Shown piece by piece: positions 32,474-38,680 of a stretch of 40,971 nt of DNA. Source of the stretch: Candidatus Omnitrophota bacterium. Lineage in GTDB: Bacteria; Omnitrophota; Gorgyraeia; Aquiviventales; Aquiviventaceae. Under the pieces are notes generated by a model, which saw only the letters and a program-made list of their open reading frames with translations, was not told the origin of the DNA and did not search any database. The stretch lies in contig JACQHS010000110.1 in the NCBI GenBank assembly GCA_016198915.1, positions 1 through 40,971 on the forward strand. Reading direction: 5' to 3'. Position 1 is the stretch's first letter, and every line of letters begins with the position of its first letter. The position numbers were made by a program, and so were the translations under genes.

Positions 32474-33468
32474 AACAGCGAGTGAAACGCGGCATCTTCT
32501 TGGCGGTGGGTCTTGGGATCATCGTGGCGATCCTCGCCGAGGCGGATCTGGAGACGCTGGGATCGATCCTGGCCCAGACGGATCCCAGGTTTCTGGGTCT
32601 TGGGATTGCGCTCTCGCTGATTCAGCCGGTGCTGGCGACGTCTCGGTGGCATCTGCTGCTCCGACATAAAGGGATCGAAGTGCCATTCTGGCGGCTGGTC
32701 TCGACGTACATGATCGGCTTCTCGATTTCCTCGTTCCTGCCGAGCAAGTACAGCGGGGACGTGTACAAGACCTACACCGTGGCCAAAGACTCCGGCAGGG
32801 TCTACGACTCTGTGGCGTCGGTGCTGCTCTACCGGCTCTCTGGTTTCTTTGTGATGTGCGTGCTGGGGGTGCTCGCAGCGGCCGTGGGCCTGGCACTCTT
32901 CGATGAGCGGGGGATGACGCTGACGATTCTGGCGATCTCGCTTGCCCTGGTCATCGCGACGTACACCGTGTTCAGCCAGGGGGCCTTCCATGTCCTCGAG
33001 ACGCTGCTCAGGCTCCTCCGACTCGACATGCTCCGACGGCCGGCTGAGAAGCTCCACACGGCGGTCCTGGAGTACCGGGGCGAAACGCGCCTGGTGGTGA
33101 AGCTGCTGTGGCTTGCGCTCCTGTTCTATCTGGAAGCCTACGTCATCGTGTTTGCCGCGGTGCAGGCGGTCGGCGCCGAGGTCTCCTTCGCCTACGTGGT
33201 GCTCGTCGTCCCCATGATCTACCTGCTGGAGGCGTTGCCCGTCTCCGTCAGCGGGCTCGGGGTCCGGGAGGGGGCGTTTGTGTTCTTCTTCACGAAGCCC
33301 GGGCTTGGATGGGAGCGCGCAGTCGCCATTTCGCTGGTCGTGCTATTCTTCCGGCTGGTGAAGGCGCTCGTCGGGGGTGCGCTCTTCCTTGTGCGGTACG
33401 TCGCAATCCGAAAGGTTCGGGCGATGGAGCGCCGGCCCGTTGCAGTCCCCGAAGGGAGCCGAGGATGA
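32470..33468 (+). CDS. Lysylphosphatidylglycerol synthase-TM / flippase-like domain membrane protein (UPF0104)
   Basis: 332 residues with seven or eight membrane helices. Features are those of the YbhN/AglD/MprF-TM family: 'RWHLLLRHKGIEVPFWRLV' early on, 'GFSISSFLPSKYSGDVYKTY' (P-x-x-x-G-D-x-x-K/R), and 'EALPVSVSGLGVREGAFVFFF', the conserved P-x-S-x-x-G-x-R-E segment. No soluble synthetase domain follows. Family members are thought to flip lipids or lipid-linked sugars; in EPS loci they accompany DPM1-like glycosyltransferases, one of which lies 0.6 kb downstream. Translation seems coupled to the asnB stump through the ATGA at 32470. It could move a polyprenyl-phosphate monosaccharide across the membrane. 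Confidence 0.82.
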   Translation: MKQRVKRGIFLAVGLGIIVAILAEADLETLGSILAQTDPRFLGLGIALSLIQPVLATSRWHLLLRHKGIEVPFWRLVSTYMIGFSISSFLPSKYSGDVYKTYTVAKDSGRVYDSVASVLLYRLSGFFVMCVLGVLAAAVGLALFDERGMTLTILAISLALVIATYTVFSQGAFHVLETLLRLLRLDMLRRPAEKLHTAVLEYRGETRLVVKLLWLALLFYLEAYVIVFAAVQAVGAEVSFAYVVLVVPMIYLLEALPVSVSGLGVREGAFVFFFTKPGLGWERAVAISLVVLFFRLVKALVGGALFLVRYVAIRKVRAMERRPVAVPEGSRG

Positions 33469-34049
33469 CCCGGGCCACGCTCTGGAGGCTGCTCGGACGC
33501 TATGCGGTGCCATGCGCAGTCCGGAGTCTCTACTACGCCGTGAGGTTTCGGTGTCTCGTGAGCCTTCGAGCGGATGTGCAGCTCTCCTCCCGCATCCGGC
33601 TGGGCCGGGGGAGCGATATCCGGCCCTACGCCCGGATCATCAACGGCACGGGCTCGATCATCCTGGGGCGGCGCTGCGGCATCAGCAGCTTCACCTATCT
33701 GGCCAACGGCTCAGCGTTCATTCGGATCGGCGACGGCGTGCGGATCGGCCCGCACGTCTACCTCGGGTCATCCAACCGGGGTTTCGAGGATCCCAATACG
33801 CCGATCCTCGACCAGGAGAAAAGCGAGCAAGGCATCGTCATCGAGGATGACGTGTGGGTCGGCGCTCACGTGGTCGTGTTGGACGGGGTGCGCATCGGCC
33901 GGGGATCCGTCATCGGGGCGGGGGCCATCGTGACGCGGGACATCCCGCCGTTGTCCATCGCGGTGGGCAACCCCGCGCGGGTGATTCGTCAACGCGGCGA
34001 CCGGCCCCAGGTGCGCGCGGGCCGGCCCGCTGAGCAGGTCTTGCGATGA
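33465..34049 (+). CDS. Hexapeptide-repeat acyltransferase (left-handed beta-helix)
   Basis: 194 residues. The repeat period [LIV]-G-x4 runs from about residue 45: 'IRLGRGSDIRPYARIING', 'IILGRRCGISSFTYLA', 'IRIGDGVRIGPHVYLG', then 'VIEDDVWVGAHVVVLDGVRIG', 'SVIGAGAIVTRDIPP' and 'AVGNPARVIR', the classic end of the CysE/LacA/NodL/WbbJ group. The loop 'DQEKSEQG' precedes the active-site region. It probably O- or N-acetylates a sugar of the repeat unit using acetyl-CoA. It overlaps both neighbours by four bases (ATGA). Confidence 0.9.
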   Translation: MTRATLWRLLGRYAVPCAVRSLYYAVRFRCLVSLRADVQLSSRIRLGRGSDIRPYARIINGTGSIILGRRCGISSFTYLANGSAFIRIGDGVRIGPHVYLGSSNRGFEDPNTPILDQEKSEQGIVIEDDVWVGAHVVVLDGVRIGRGSVIGAGAIVTRDIPPLSIAVGNPARVIRQRGDRPQVRAGRPAEQVLR

Positions 34050-34984
34050 ACACGATGAAGCGCGTGTCGGTCGTGATCCCGGTGTACAACGAGGTCCAGA
34101 ACATTGAGCCGCTCTATCGGAAGCTGCAGGAGCTTGCCCGGACCACGCCGTCGGTGTCGGAGTTCCTCTTCGTGGATGATGGCAGCACCGATGGAACCTG
34201 GCAGGCGCTCGTGAGCCTGCGCGAGCGGGATGCCCATGCCCGGGCCATTCGATTGCGCCGCAACTTCGGCCAGACCGCGGCGATGGCCTGTGGGATCGAT
34301 CATGCCCGGGGCGAGGTGATCGTCACGATGGACGGCGATCTGCAGAACGACCCCAGCGATATTCCCCGGTTGGTCGCGAAGCTCGATGAGGGCTTCGATG
34401 TGGTGTCGGGCTGGCGCTACCGTCGGCAGGACCGCCTCTGGACGCGACGCATCCCCTCGACGGTGGCGAATCGTCTGATCGGCCTGTTGACGGGCGTCAA
34501 GGTGCACGACTATGGCTGCTCCCTCAAGGCCTATCGCGCCGAGGTGATCCGGCAGACCCCGCTCTATGCGGAGCTGCACCGCTTCATCCCCGCGCTCTCC
34601 ACGATGACCGGGGCGCTGATCGGGGAGCTCAAGGTTGCGCACCATGCGCGAACATTCGGACAGACCAAGTACAACCTCTGGCGCACCTGGAAGGTCGCCT
34701 TGGACATGGTGACGGTCTCGGTGCTCCTGAAGTTCGCCCTGCGGCCGCTGCGCTTCTTCGGATTCGTGGCGCTGGGCGTGCTGGTGCCGGCCGGGATCGC
34801 GCTGGCGAGGGCCTGGCAGGGTTTCGTGGTTCCCTCGTCGCCCGGGCCGGTCGTCCTGGCCGGGGCGGCGTGCCTGGGCCTGTGGCTGGCCGGGCACCTC
34901 CTCATCGTGGGATGCGTCGCCGAGCTGTGCCGGGCCACCGCCCACGCGGATCCACAGCGATCTCTGGTGCCCGAGGGAGCGTGA
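34046..34984 (+). CDS. DPM1/ArnC-like family 2 glycosyltransferase with two C-terminal helices
   Basis: 312 residues. 'VSVVIPVYNEVQNIEPLY' opens the GT-A fold. Catalytic groups are Asp44-Asp45 in 'FVDDGSTDGTW', 'RRNFGQTAAMACGIDHARG', and Asp96/Asp98/Gln100 in 'VTMDGDLQNDPSDIP'. 'VHDYGCSLKAYRAEV' and 'HRFIPAL' match the bactoprenol glucosyltransferase/ArnC subgroup. Two membrane helices end the protein. Such enzymes make polyprenyl-phosphate-sugar, which is flipped and used to decorate a polymer outside. The flippase-like gene nearby fits that pathway. It overlaps the acyltransferase upstream (ATGA) and its own paralog downstream (TGATG). Confidence 0.9.
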   Translation: MNTMKRVSVVIPVYNEVQNIEPLYRKLQELARTTPSVSEFLFVDDGSTDGTWQALVSLRERDAHARAIRLRRNFGQTAAMACGIDHARGEVIVTMDGDLQNDPSDIPRLVAKLDEGFDVVSGWRYRRQDRLWTRRIPSTVANRLIGLLTGVKVHDYGCSLKAYRAEVIRQTPLYAELHRFIPALSTMTGALIGELKVAHHARTFGQTKYNLWRTWKVALDMVTVSVLLKFALRPLRFFGFVALGVLVPAGIALARAWQGFVVPSSPGPVVLAGAACLGLWLAGHLLIVGCVAELCRATAHADPQRSLVPEGA

Positions 34985-35979
34985 TGCCGATGAGGGCGAA
35001 ACGTCCTACGACCGAGTCACGCAGGAGGGCCGCGGCCAGTCCGCCACATCCCCAGCTCTCCGTCGTGCTCCCCCTCGAAACCACGGGTGACGATCCGGGG
35101 GTGATCTGCCGTGAGGCGCGTCGGATCCTCTCGCCGCTGGTGAAAGACTACGAGGTCATCTGTGTGGATGATGCCACGGAGCCCCCGATGCGGGCGATGA
35201 GCGAGGCCGCGCAGGCGCAGTTTCCTGAAGTTCATCTCATCAGACTGAAGCGTCGGATGGGCGAGTCCGCGGCGATCGCCATCGGCGCGGGGGCGGCGCG
35301 GGGCGAGTTCCTGCTCACCCTGGATCCCTATATGCACGTCTCGTTGGAGGATGTCCCGAAGCTGCTCGGGCCGCTGCGCAACGGCGCGGATCTGGTGTGC
35401 GGGTGGCGCTGCCCCCGGCAGGACTCCGGGCTGAGCCGGCTGGCCTCGCGCACCTTTAATGCGCTCGCGCGCTGGCTGACGAAGGTTCCGGTGCACGATC
35501 TCAATTGCCGCACGCGCGCCATGCGCCGCGAGGTCCTCCAGGACGTGCCGCTCTACGGGGATCTGCACCGTTTTCTGCCCGTGTTTGCGGCATCGCGCGG
35601 CTACACCTGGTGCGAGATCCAGGTGCCGCAGCAGCCAGGCAAGCAGGAGACGGGCGCGTTTCGACCGCGGAACTACGCCAGGCGATTCCTCGATCTCGTG
35701 ACGCTGATCTTCCTGACGCGATTCGTCAGGCGGCCCCTGCGCGTCTTTGGGCTCATCGGGTTGGCGAGCTTCTTGGGTGGTATGGCGATCGGCCTCTACC
35801 TGAGTTATGTCCGGCTCGTCATGGGGCAGGCGATCGGGCATCGCCCGCTGCTGCTCCTCGGGATCCTGCTGGTCGTCGTCGGGATTCAGATCGCCTCCAT
35901 CGGCCTGCTCGGCGAACTCATCGTCTTCACGCACGCACGCGATCTCAAGGACTACGTGGTCAAGCAGCGGTTGGGCTAG
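34984..35979 (+). CDS. Degenerate DPM1-like GT2 paralog, probable pseudoenzyme
   Basis: 331 residues, co-linear with the preceding GT2: 'LSVVLPLETTGDDPGV', 'YEVICVDDATEPPM', 'IRLKRRMGESAAIAIGAGAARGEFLLTL', 'VHDLNCRTRAMRREV', 'DLHRFLPVFA', then two C-terminal membrane helices. The metal and donor motif D-G-D-L-Q of the intact copy is D-P-Y-M-H here (Asp114, Tyr116, His118), and the acidic VDDGSTD is VDDATEP. Both changes hit catalytic positions while the frame and fold are intact, so it may be an inactive partner that binds or regulates its neighbour. A changed donor or metal-free mechanism is also possible. ATG 34984 overlaps the previous stop. Eight bases separate it from the next gene. Confidence 0.8.
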   Translation: MPMRAKRPTTESRRRAAASPPHPQLSVVLPLETTGDDPGVICREARRILSPLVKDYEVICVDDATEPPMRAMSEAAQAQFPEVHLIRLKRRMGESAAIAIGAGAARGEFLLTLDPYMHVSLEDVPKLLGPLRNGADLVCGWRCPRQDSGLSRLASRTFNALARWLTKVPVHDLNCRTRAMRREVLQDVPLYGDLHRFLPVFAASRGYTWCEIQVPQQPGKQETGAFRPRNYARRFLDLVTLIFLTRFVRRPLRVFGLIGLASFLGGMAIGLYLSYVRLVMGQAIGHRPLLLLGILLVVVGIQIASIGLLGELIVFTHARDLKDYVVKQRLG

Positions 35980-35987
35980 TTAAGAAC

Positions 35988-37226
35988 ATGAGTGATACGG
36001 AGAACAGGAAGCTCTTTGTGTGTTACATCCCCGGGGCCGATCTGCGGCGCCTTAACCCCGCGAACGCCCCCTACATGGCAGGGCTGCTGCAGTCCTACCC
36101 CATGATGGTGTTCACGCGGGGATTTCCCACCACCGAGACGCTCTCCACGATCATCACGGGCGCGCGTCCCAACGAGCATGGGGTGTGGCAGGCGACCTTG
36201 CGCTCCGACGGGCAGCTCTCCTGGATGGATCGCGTGATGGACGCCCTGCCGGATCCCCTGACGACCACGGTCCAGTGCGTGCTGTACCAGTTGGGGCGGT
36301 TTGGGGAGATGCCGACGATTCCGCCGCGGCGGCGCCGGCGGCTGGAGTTCAGGAGAGTGAAGTTTCGCGGGAGCGCCGACACCAGCGAGATGCTGACCAA
36401 GGTTGGTGACGTCGAATCGGTCTTCCGGATCATTGGGGCGACAGAGTGCAGCTATCGGTTCTCGGACCAGTTTCACGCCCGAGCCAGGTTGCTGCAAGAG
36501 GCCGTGTCGGGGACGCACAAGCTCGAAATCCTCCAATTCCACGGATTGGATGTGCTCTCGCACTGGCGGCTCGACAACGAGCAGGCCGTGCGCCAGTACT
36601 ACCGGCTCACGGATGCGTTTGTGCGCGAGCTCCATGAGAAATGCCAGGCGAGAGGGGTGACGATGGTCCTCTCTTCAGATCACGGACAGGAGACGGTGCG
36701 GGGCACGGTGGATCTGCGCAGGGCGCTGCGCGGGTCGGGCGTGCCGGAGGACGAGTACACCGTATTCATCGAGGTCATGATGGCGAGATTCTGGTTTCAT
36801 TCCCCGGCGGCCCGGGAGGCCCTGACGAGGGTGCTCTCGAAGACGCCGCATGGGAGGGTGGCCGCGTTCGAGGAGTTTGGCCGGTACCGGATGGACCTGG
36901 CGGACGGACGCTACGGCGAGGTGTTCTTCTTGATGGATCCGGGCTACACCATCTTCCCGCATGATTTCTACCACCCGGTCGTCAACTGCTATTTCGGCCT
37001 GAAGGACTGGCAGCAGCGACGCCGCGCGCACAACCCCAGGCACTATGCGTATCATGGCTATGCCACGGTCTGCGACGCGGAGAAAGGGTTCATGACGGTG
37101 CTGGACCACCGCTATCGGACTGATGGCCAGGAGCACGAGCTGATTGACATGGCTCCGTCTCTGCTCGGCCTCCTGGGGTACCCGAAACCCGCCTCGATGT
37201 CGGGTCACCCCAGATTCCATCGCTGA
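35988..37226 (+). CDS. Alkaline-phosphatase-superfamily protein without signal peptide
   Basis: 412 residues. The nucleophile region 'GFPTTETLSTIITGARPNEHGV' is recognisable from the P-T-T-E and the T-G-x-x-P-x-x-H-G ending of the type I phosphodiesterase/nucleotide pyrophosphatase group; Thr48 is the likely nucleophile by spacing. 'VLSSDHGQET' gives Asp231 and His232 for metal binding. The usual I-D-G at the first metal site reads 'YIPGADLRRL', so one ligand may differ. A late 'AYHGYATVCDAEKGFMTV' fills the place of the last histidine ligands. There is no signal or membrane helix, so it should be cytoplasmic. It resembles nucleotide- or lipid-diphosphate-cleaving family members; the substrate is unknown. 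It is the last gene of the tightly packed operon. Confidence 0.75.
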   Translation: MSDTENRKLFVCYIPGADLRRLNPANAPYMAGLLQSYPMMVFTRGFPTTETLSTIITGARPNEHGVWQATLRSDGQLSWMDRVMDALPDPLTTTVQCVLYQLGRFGEMPTIPPRRRRRLEFRRVKFRGSADTSEMLTKVGDVESVFRIIGATECSYRFSDQFHARARLLQEAVSGTHKLEILQFHGLDVLSHWRLDNEQAVRQYYRLTDAFVRELHEKCQARGVTMVLSSDHGQETVRGTVDLRRALRGSGVPEDEYTVFIEVMMARFWFHSPAAREALTRVLSKTPHGRVAAFEEFGRYRMDLADGRYGEVFFLMDPGYTIFPHDFYHPVVNCYFGLKDWQQRRRAHNPRHYAYHGYATVCDAEKGFMTVLDHRYRTDGQEHELIDMAPSLLGLLGYPKPASMSGHPRFHR

Positions 37227-37337
37227 AAAAATTGGGACAACCTTTTTTGGAACGGCACCAGGTGGTAAACGAAGGGAACGGGTGAGATGGCGAAGACCGC
37301 GTCTGTCAGGACATCGCCGCTCGTGTTTGGGAGTCCG

Positions 37338-37600
37338 ATGATCGAGGAGCCGGAGATCGCGGAGGTCGTGGTGGACGGCCGGACAGGCTACCTGGTCCCG
37401 GAGCATGACGTCGAAGGGCTGGGAGACCGCATTGCGCGATTGGCGGAGAACCCCGAGCAGCACCGGGCCTTCGCCCGGGCGGCGCGAGAACACGTCCGCC
37501 GGTCGGGTCGTACCACTTGGATGACACCATGGGGCAGTTGGAGGCACTCTATGACACGGTTTGCGAGGACCTTGGGACTCGCTCATCGCGGAAGCCCTGA
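37338..37600 (+). pseudogene. Frameshifted C-terminal remnant of a family 4 glycosyltransferase
   Basis: The frame around 37338-37500 encodes a typical GT4 donor-domain tail: 'EVVVDGRTGYLVPEHDVEGL', followed by 'ARLAENPEQHRAFARAAREHV'. At about 37500 the expected continuation moves to another frame: from 37502 it reads 'YHLDDTMGQLEALYDTVCEDLG', the normal end of such proteins, stopping at 37598-37600. The rest of the enzyme (about 300 residues) is absent upstream. The shift equals one missing base. It is a decayed gene end, overlapping the start of the membrane protein at 37551. Confidence 0.8.
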
Positions 37601-38285
37601 CGTGGCCGAGAGGCACGTGCAGGCACGTGCCGGGCATGAGGCTGCGCTCCGCAGGCAGGAGAGAGGATTGCTGTATGCCAGCTGCCTACTCTTTACCGTG
37701 TGGACGGTCTATTTGTACGTCTCCGGCTCGCCACTCCTTAAGACGTTGTGTGAGGAAGATGGCCTGGTTGAGAACCTCACGGCGCTGTTCTATGTCATCG
37801 CGGGGCTGATCTTTCTCCTTGCAGCAACACAGTCCGGCCTGAAAGCCTCGGTGTGGTATTGGGGCTTCGGGTTACTCTTCCTCTTTATCGCCGGTGAGGA
37901 GATCAGCTGGGGGCAGCGGCTCTTGGGTTTCTCGACACCTTCAGCGCTGATCGAGAAGAATGTCCAGCGTGAGGTCACCCTCCACAACCTTCAGGGATTC
38001 CAGGGGAGCAGTCGAGGGATTGGGGTGCTGCTCTTCTCGGCCGTGTGTTTCCTCATCCCACTGACGAACCGATTCAGCCACGCGCTGCGACGGTGGTACG
38101 GGACGCTCAGGATGCCCATCTATCCGTTATGGGCTGTCGGCGTCACAGCGTTGGGGATCCTGTTCATGGCGATCCCCAGATTGATGTTCCCTGAGCCGGT
38201 CGCTGAGTTGGATGAGATCGGGGAGCTCTACCTGCCAGTGGGTTTCCTCGTCTTTGCCTACACGGAGTACATCCGAGCGCGCTAA
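37551..38285 (+). CDS. Conserved membrane protein of unknown function ('GEEISWGQR' type)
   Basis: 244 residues from ATG 37551, which has GGAGG (37540-37544) six bases upstream. An open frame in phase extends back to 37287, but that part is the GT4 remnant, so I do not include it. After a hydrophilic 45-residue start come about six membrane helices. Between helices lie two striking conserved-looking pieces: 'CEEDGLVENLTALFY' and 'FIAGEEISWGQRLLGFSTPSAL', then 'NVQREVTLHNLQG'. The acidic pairs and the H-N-L are placed as if at a membrane-surface site. I have seen similar uncharacterised proteins near polysaccharide genes but know no function. GTG 37602 is an alternative start. It may be transcribed with, or independently of, the upstream operon. 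Confidence 0.7.
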   Translation: MTRFARTLGLAHRGSPDVAERHVQARAGHEAALRRQERGLLYASCLLFTVWTVYLYVSGSPLLKTLCEEDGLVENLTALFYVIAGLIFLLAATQSGLKASVWYWGFGLLFLFIAGEEISWGQRLLGFSTPSALIEKNVQREVTLHNLQGFQGSSRGIGVLLFSAVCFLIPLTNRFSHALRRWYGTLRMPIYPLWAVGVTALGILFMAIPRLMFPEPVAELDEIGELYLPVGFLVFAYTEYIRAR

Positions 38286-38373
38286 GTTCTTGGGCGCTCC
38301 CGGCCGCCTCAGTGGGAGACCGCGCCCTCTGTGACCCGCCGGTACTGACACCTCGGCTCAGGCTGGACGGAAC

Positions 38374-38385
38374 TATCACGTGATA
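38374..38385. promoter_or_regulatory. Perfect 12-bp palindrome, candidate operator
   Basis: TATCACGTGATA is its own reverse complement and lies about 29 bases upstream of the -35-like element at 38414, in an A/T-rich patch. The location suits an activator or repressor dimer. Its regulator is unknown. Confidence 0.4.
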
Positions 38386-38413
38386 TTTGTGAGGATATTT
38401 TTGCCTCCCGCCC

Positions 38414-38443
38414 TTGTCAGTCTCCACGGCGATCAGGCATACT
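38414..38443 (+). promoter_or_regulatory. Candidate sigma-70 promoter for the structured leader and beta-helix gene
   Basis: TTGTCA (38414-38419), an 18-base spacer and CATACT (38438-38443) predict a start near 38450. That leaves a leader of about 230 bases before the coding start. A TTGACA at 38463 has no partner at the right distance and is less likely. Confidence 0.45.
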
Positions 38444-38449
38444 TTCGGT

Positions 38450-38650
38450 GCACGATCGTAGGTTGACAATCAGCAGGACGGATTGACCCTCCCAGCGGCG
38501 TGAGGCCGCTGCAGGAGAGGCGCCCCGCGAAGATGGGGCGCGAGGTGCTGCGGCACCTGTGAGGCTGGATCCCGCGGCAACGCGGCGGGATTAGCAGACT
38601 TCGACACGGATTGCCGGGCTACCGGAGAACGGTAGCCCGGCTTTTATTTT
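38450..38650 (+). ncRNA. Candidate structured leader RNA (four hairpins plus terminator)
   Basis: From the predicted start, the transcript can fold into four clean local hairpins. H1 at 38493-38511 has a 7-bp stem CAGCGGC with a GTGAG loop. H2 at 38520-38541 has a 7-bp stem GCGCCCC with an 8-base loop. H3 at 38543-38558 has a 6-bp stem AGGTGC with a TGCG loop. H4 at 38569-38591 has a 7-bp stem ATCCCGC with GGCAACGCG inside. The terminator hairpin follows at 38613-38641. CAATC (38467-38471) could pair with GATTG (38609-38613) to close the whole domain; this would take one base of the terminator stem. It looks like a riboswitch or attenuator leader, or a free small RNA of about 200 bases. I could not match it to a known class; the cobalamin, c-di-GMP, TPP and SAM core motifs are absent. 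Confidence 0.5.
38613..38650 (+). terminator. Strong intrinsic terminator just upstream of the beta-helix gene
   Basis: A perfect 12-bp stem, GCCGGGCTACCG (38613-38624) with CGGTAGCCCGGC (38630-38641), closes a GAGAA loop and runs into TTTTATTTT. It ends 30 bases before the ATG at 38681, so it would stop transcripts unless an alternative fold or factor prevents it. Confidence 0.85.
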
Positions 38651-38680
38651 CTGCCGCCCGGAGCAGGGAGGGACGAAGCC

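Larger units (their letters stand above)
38286..38680 (+). other. 395-base noncoding interval between the EPS operon and the beta-helix gene
   Basis: No credible coding frame. The first 85 bases show nothing I can assign. Then come a 12-bp palindrome (38374-38385), an A/T-rich patch, a promoter-like pair (38414-38443), four consecutive hairpins (38493-38591), and a long terminator hairpin with a T-tract (38613-38650). A ribosome binding site AGGGAGGG (38665-38672) precedes the start at 38681. Confidence 0.8.

Noticed and set aside
37287..37550. Treating 37287-38285 as one fusion protein of a GT4 tail and membrane domain
   Set aside because: The GT4 end continues in another frame after about 37500, and the membrane gene has its own GGAGG and ATG at 37551.
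38450..38650. Known riboswitch classes (cobalamin, c-di-GMP-I/II, TPP, SAM, glycine) for the leader
   Set aside because: I looked for the conserved core sequences of each by eye and did not find them.
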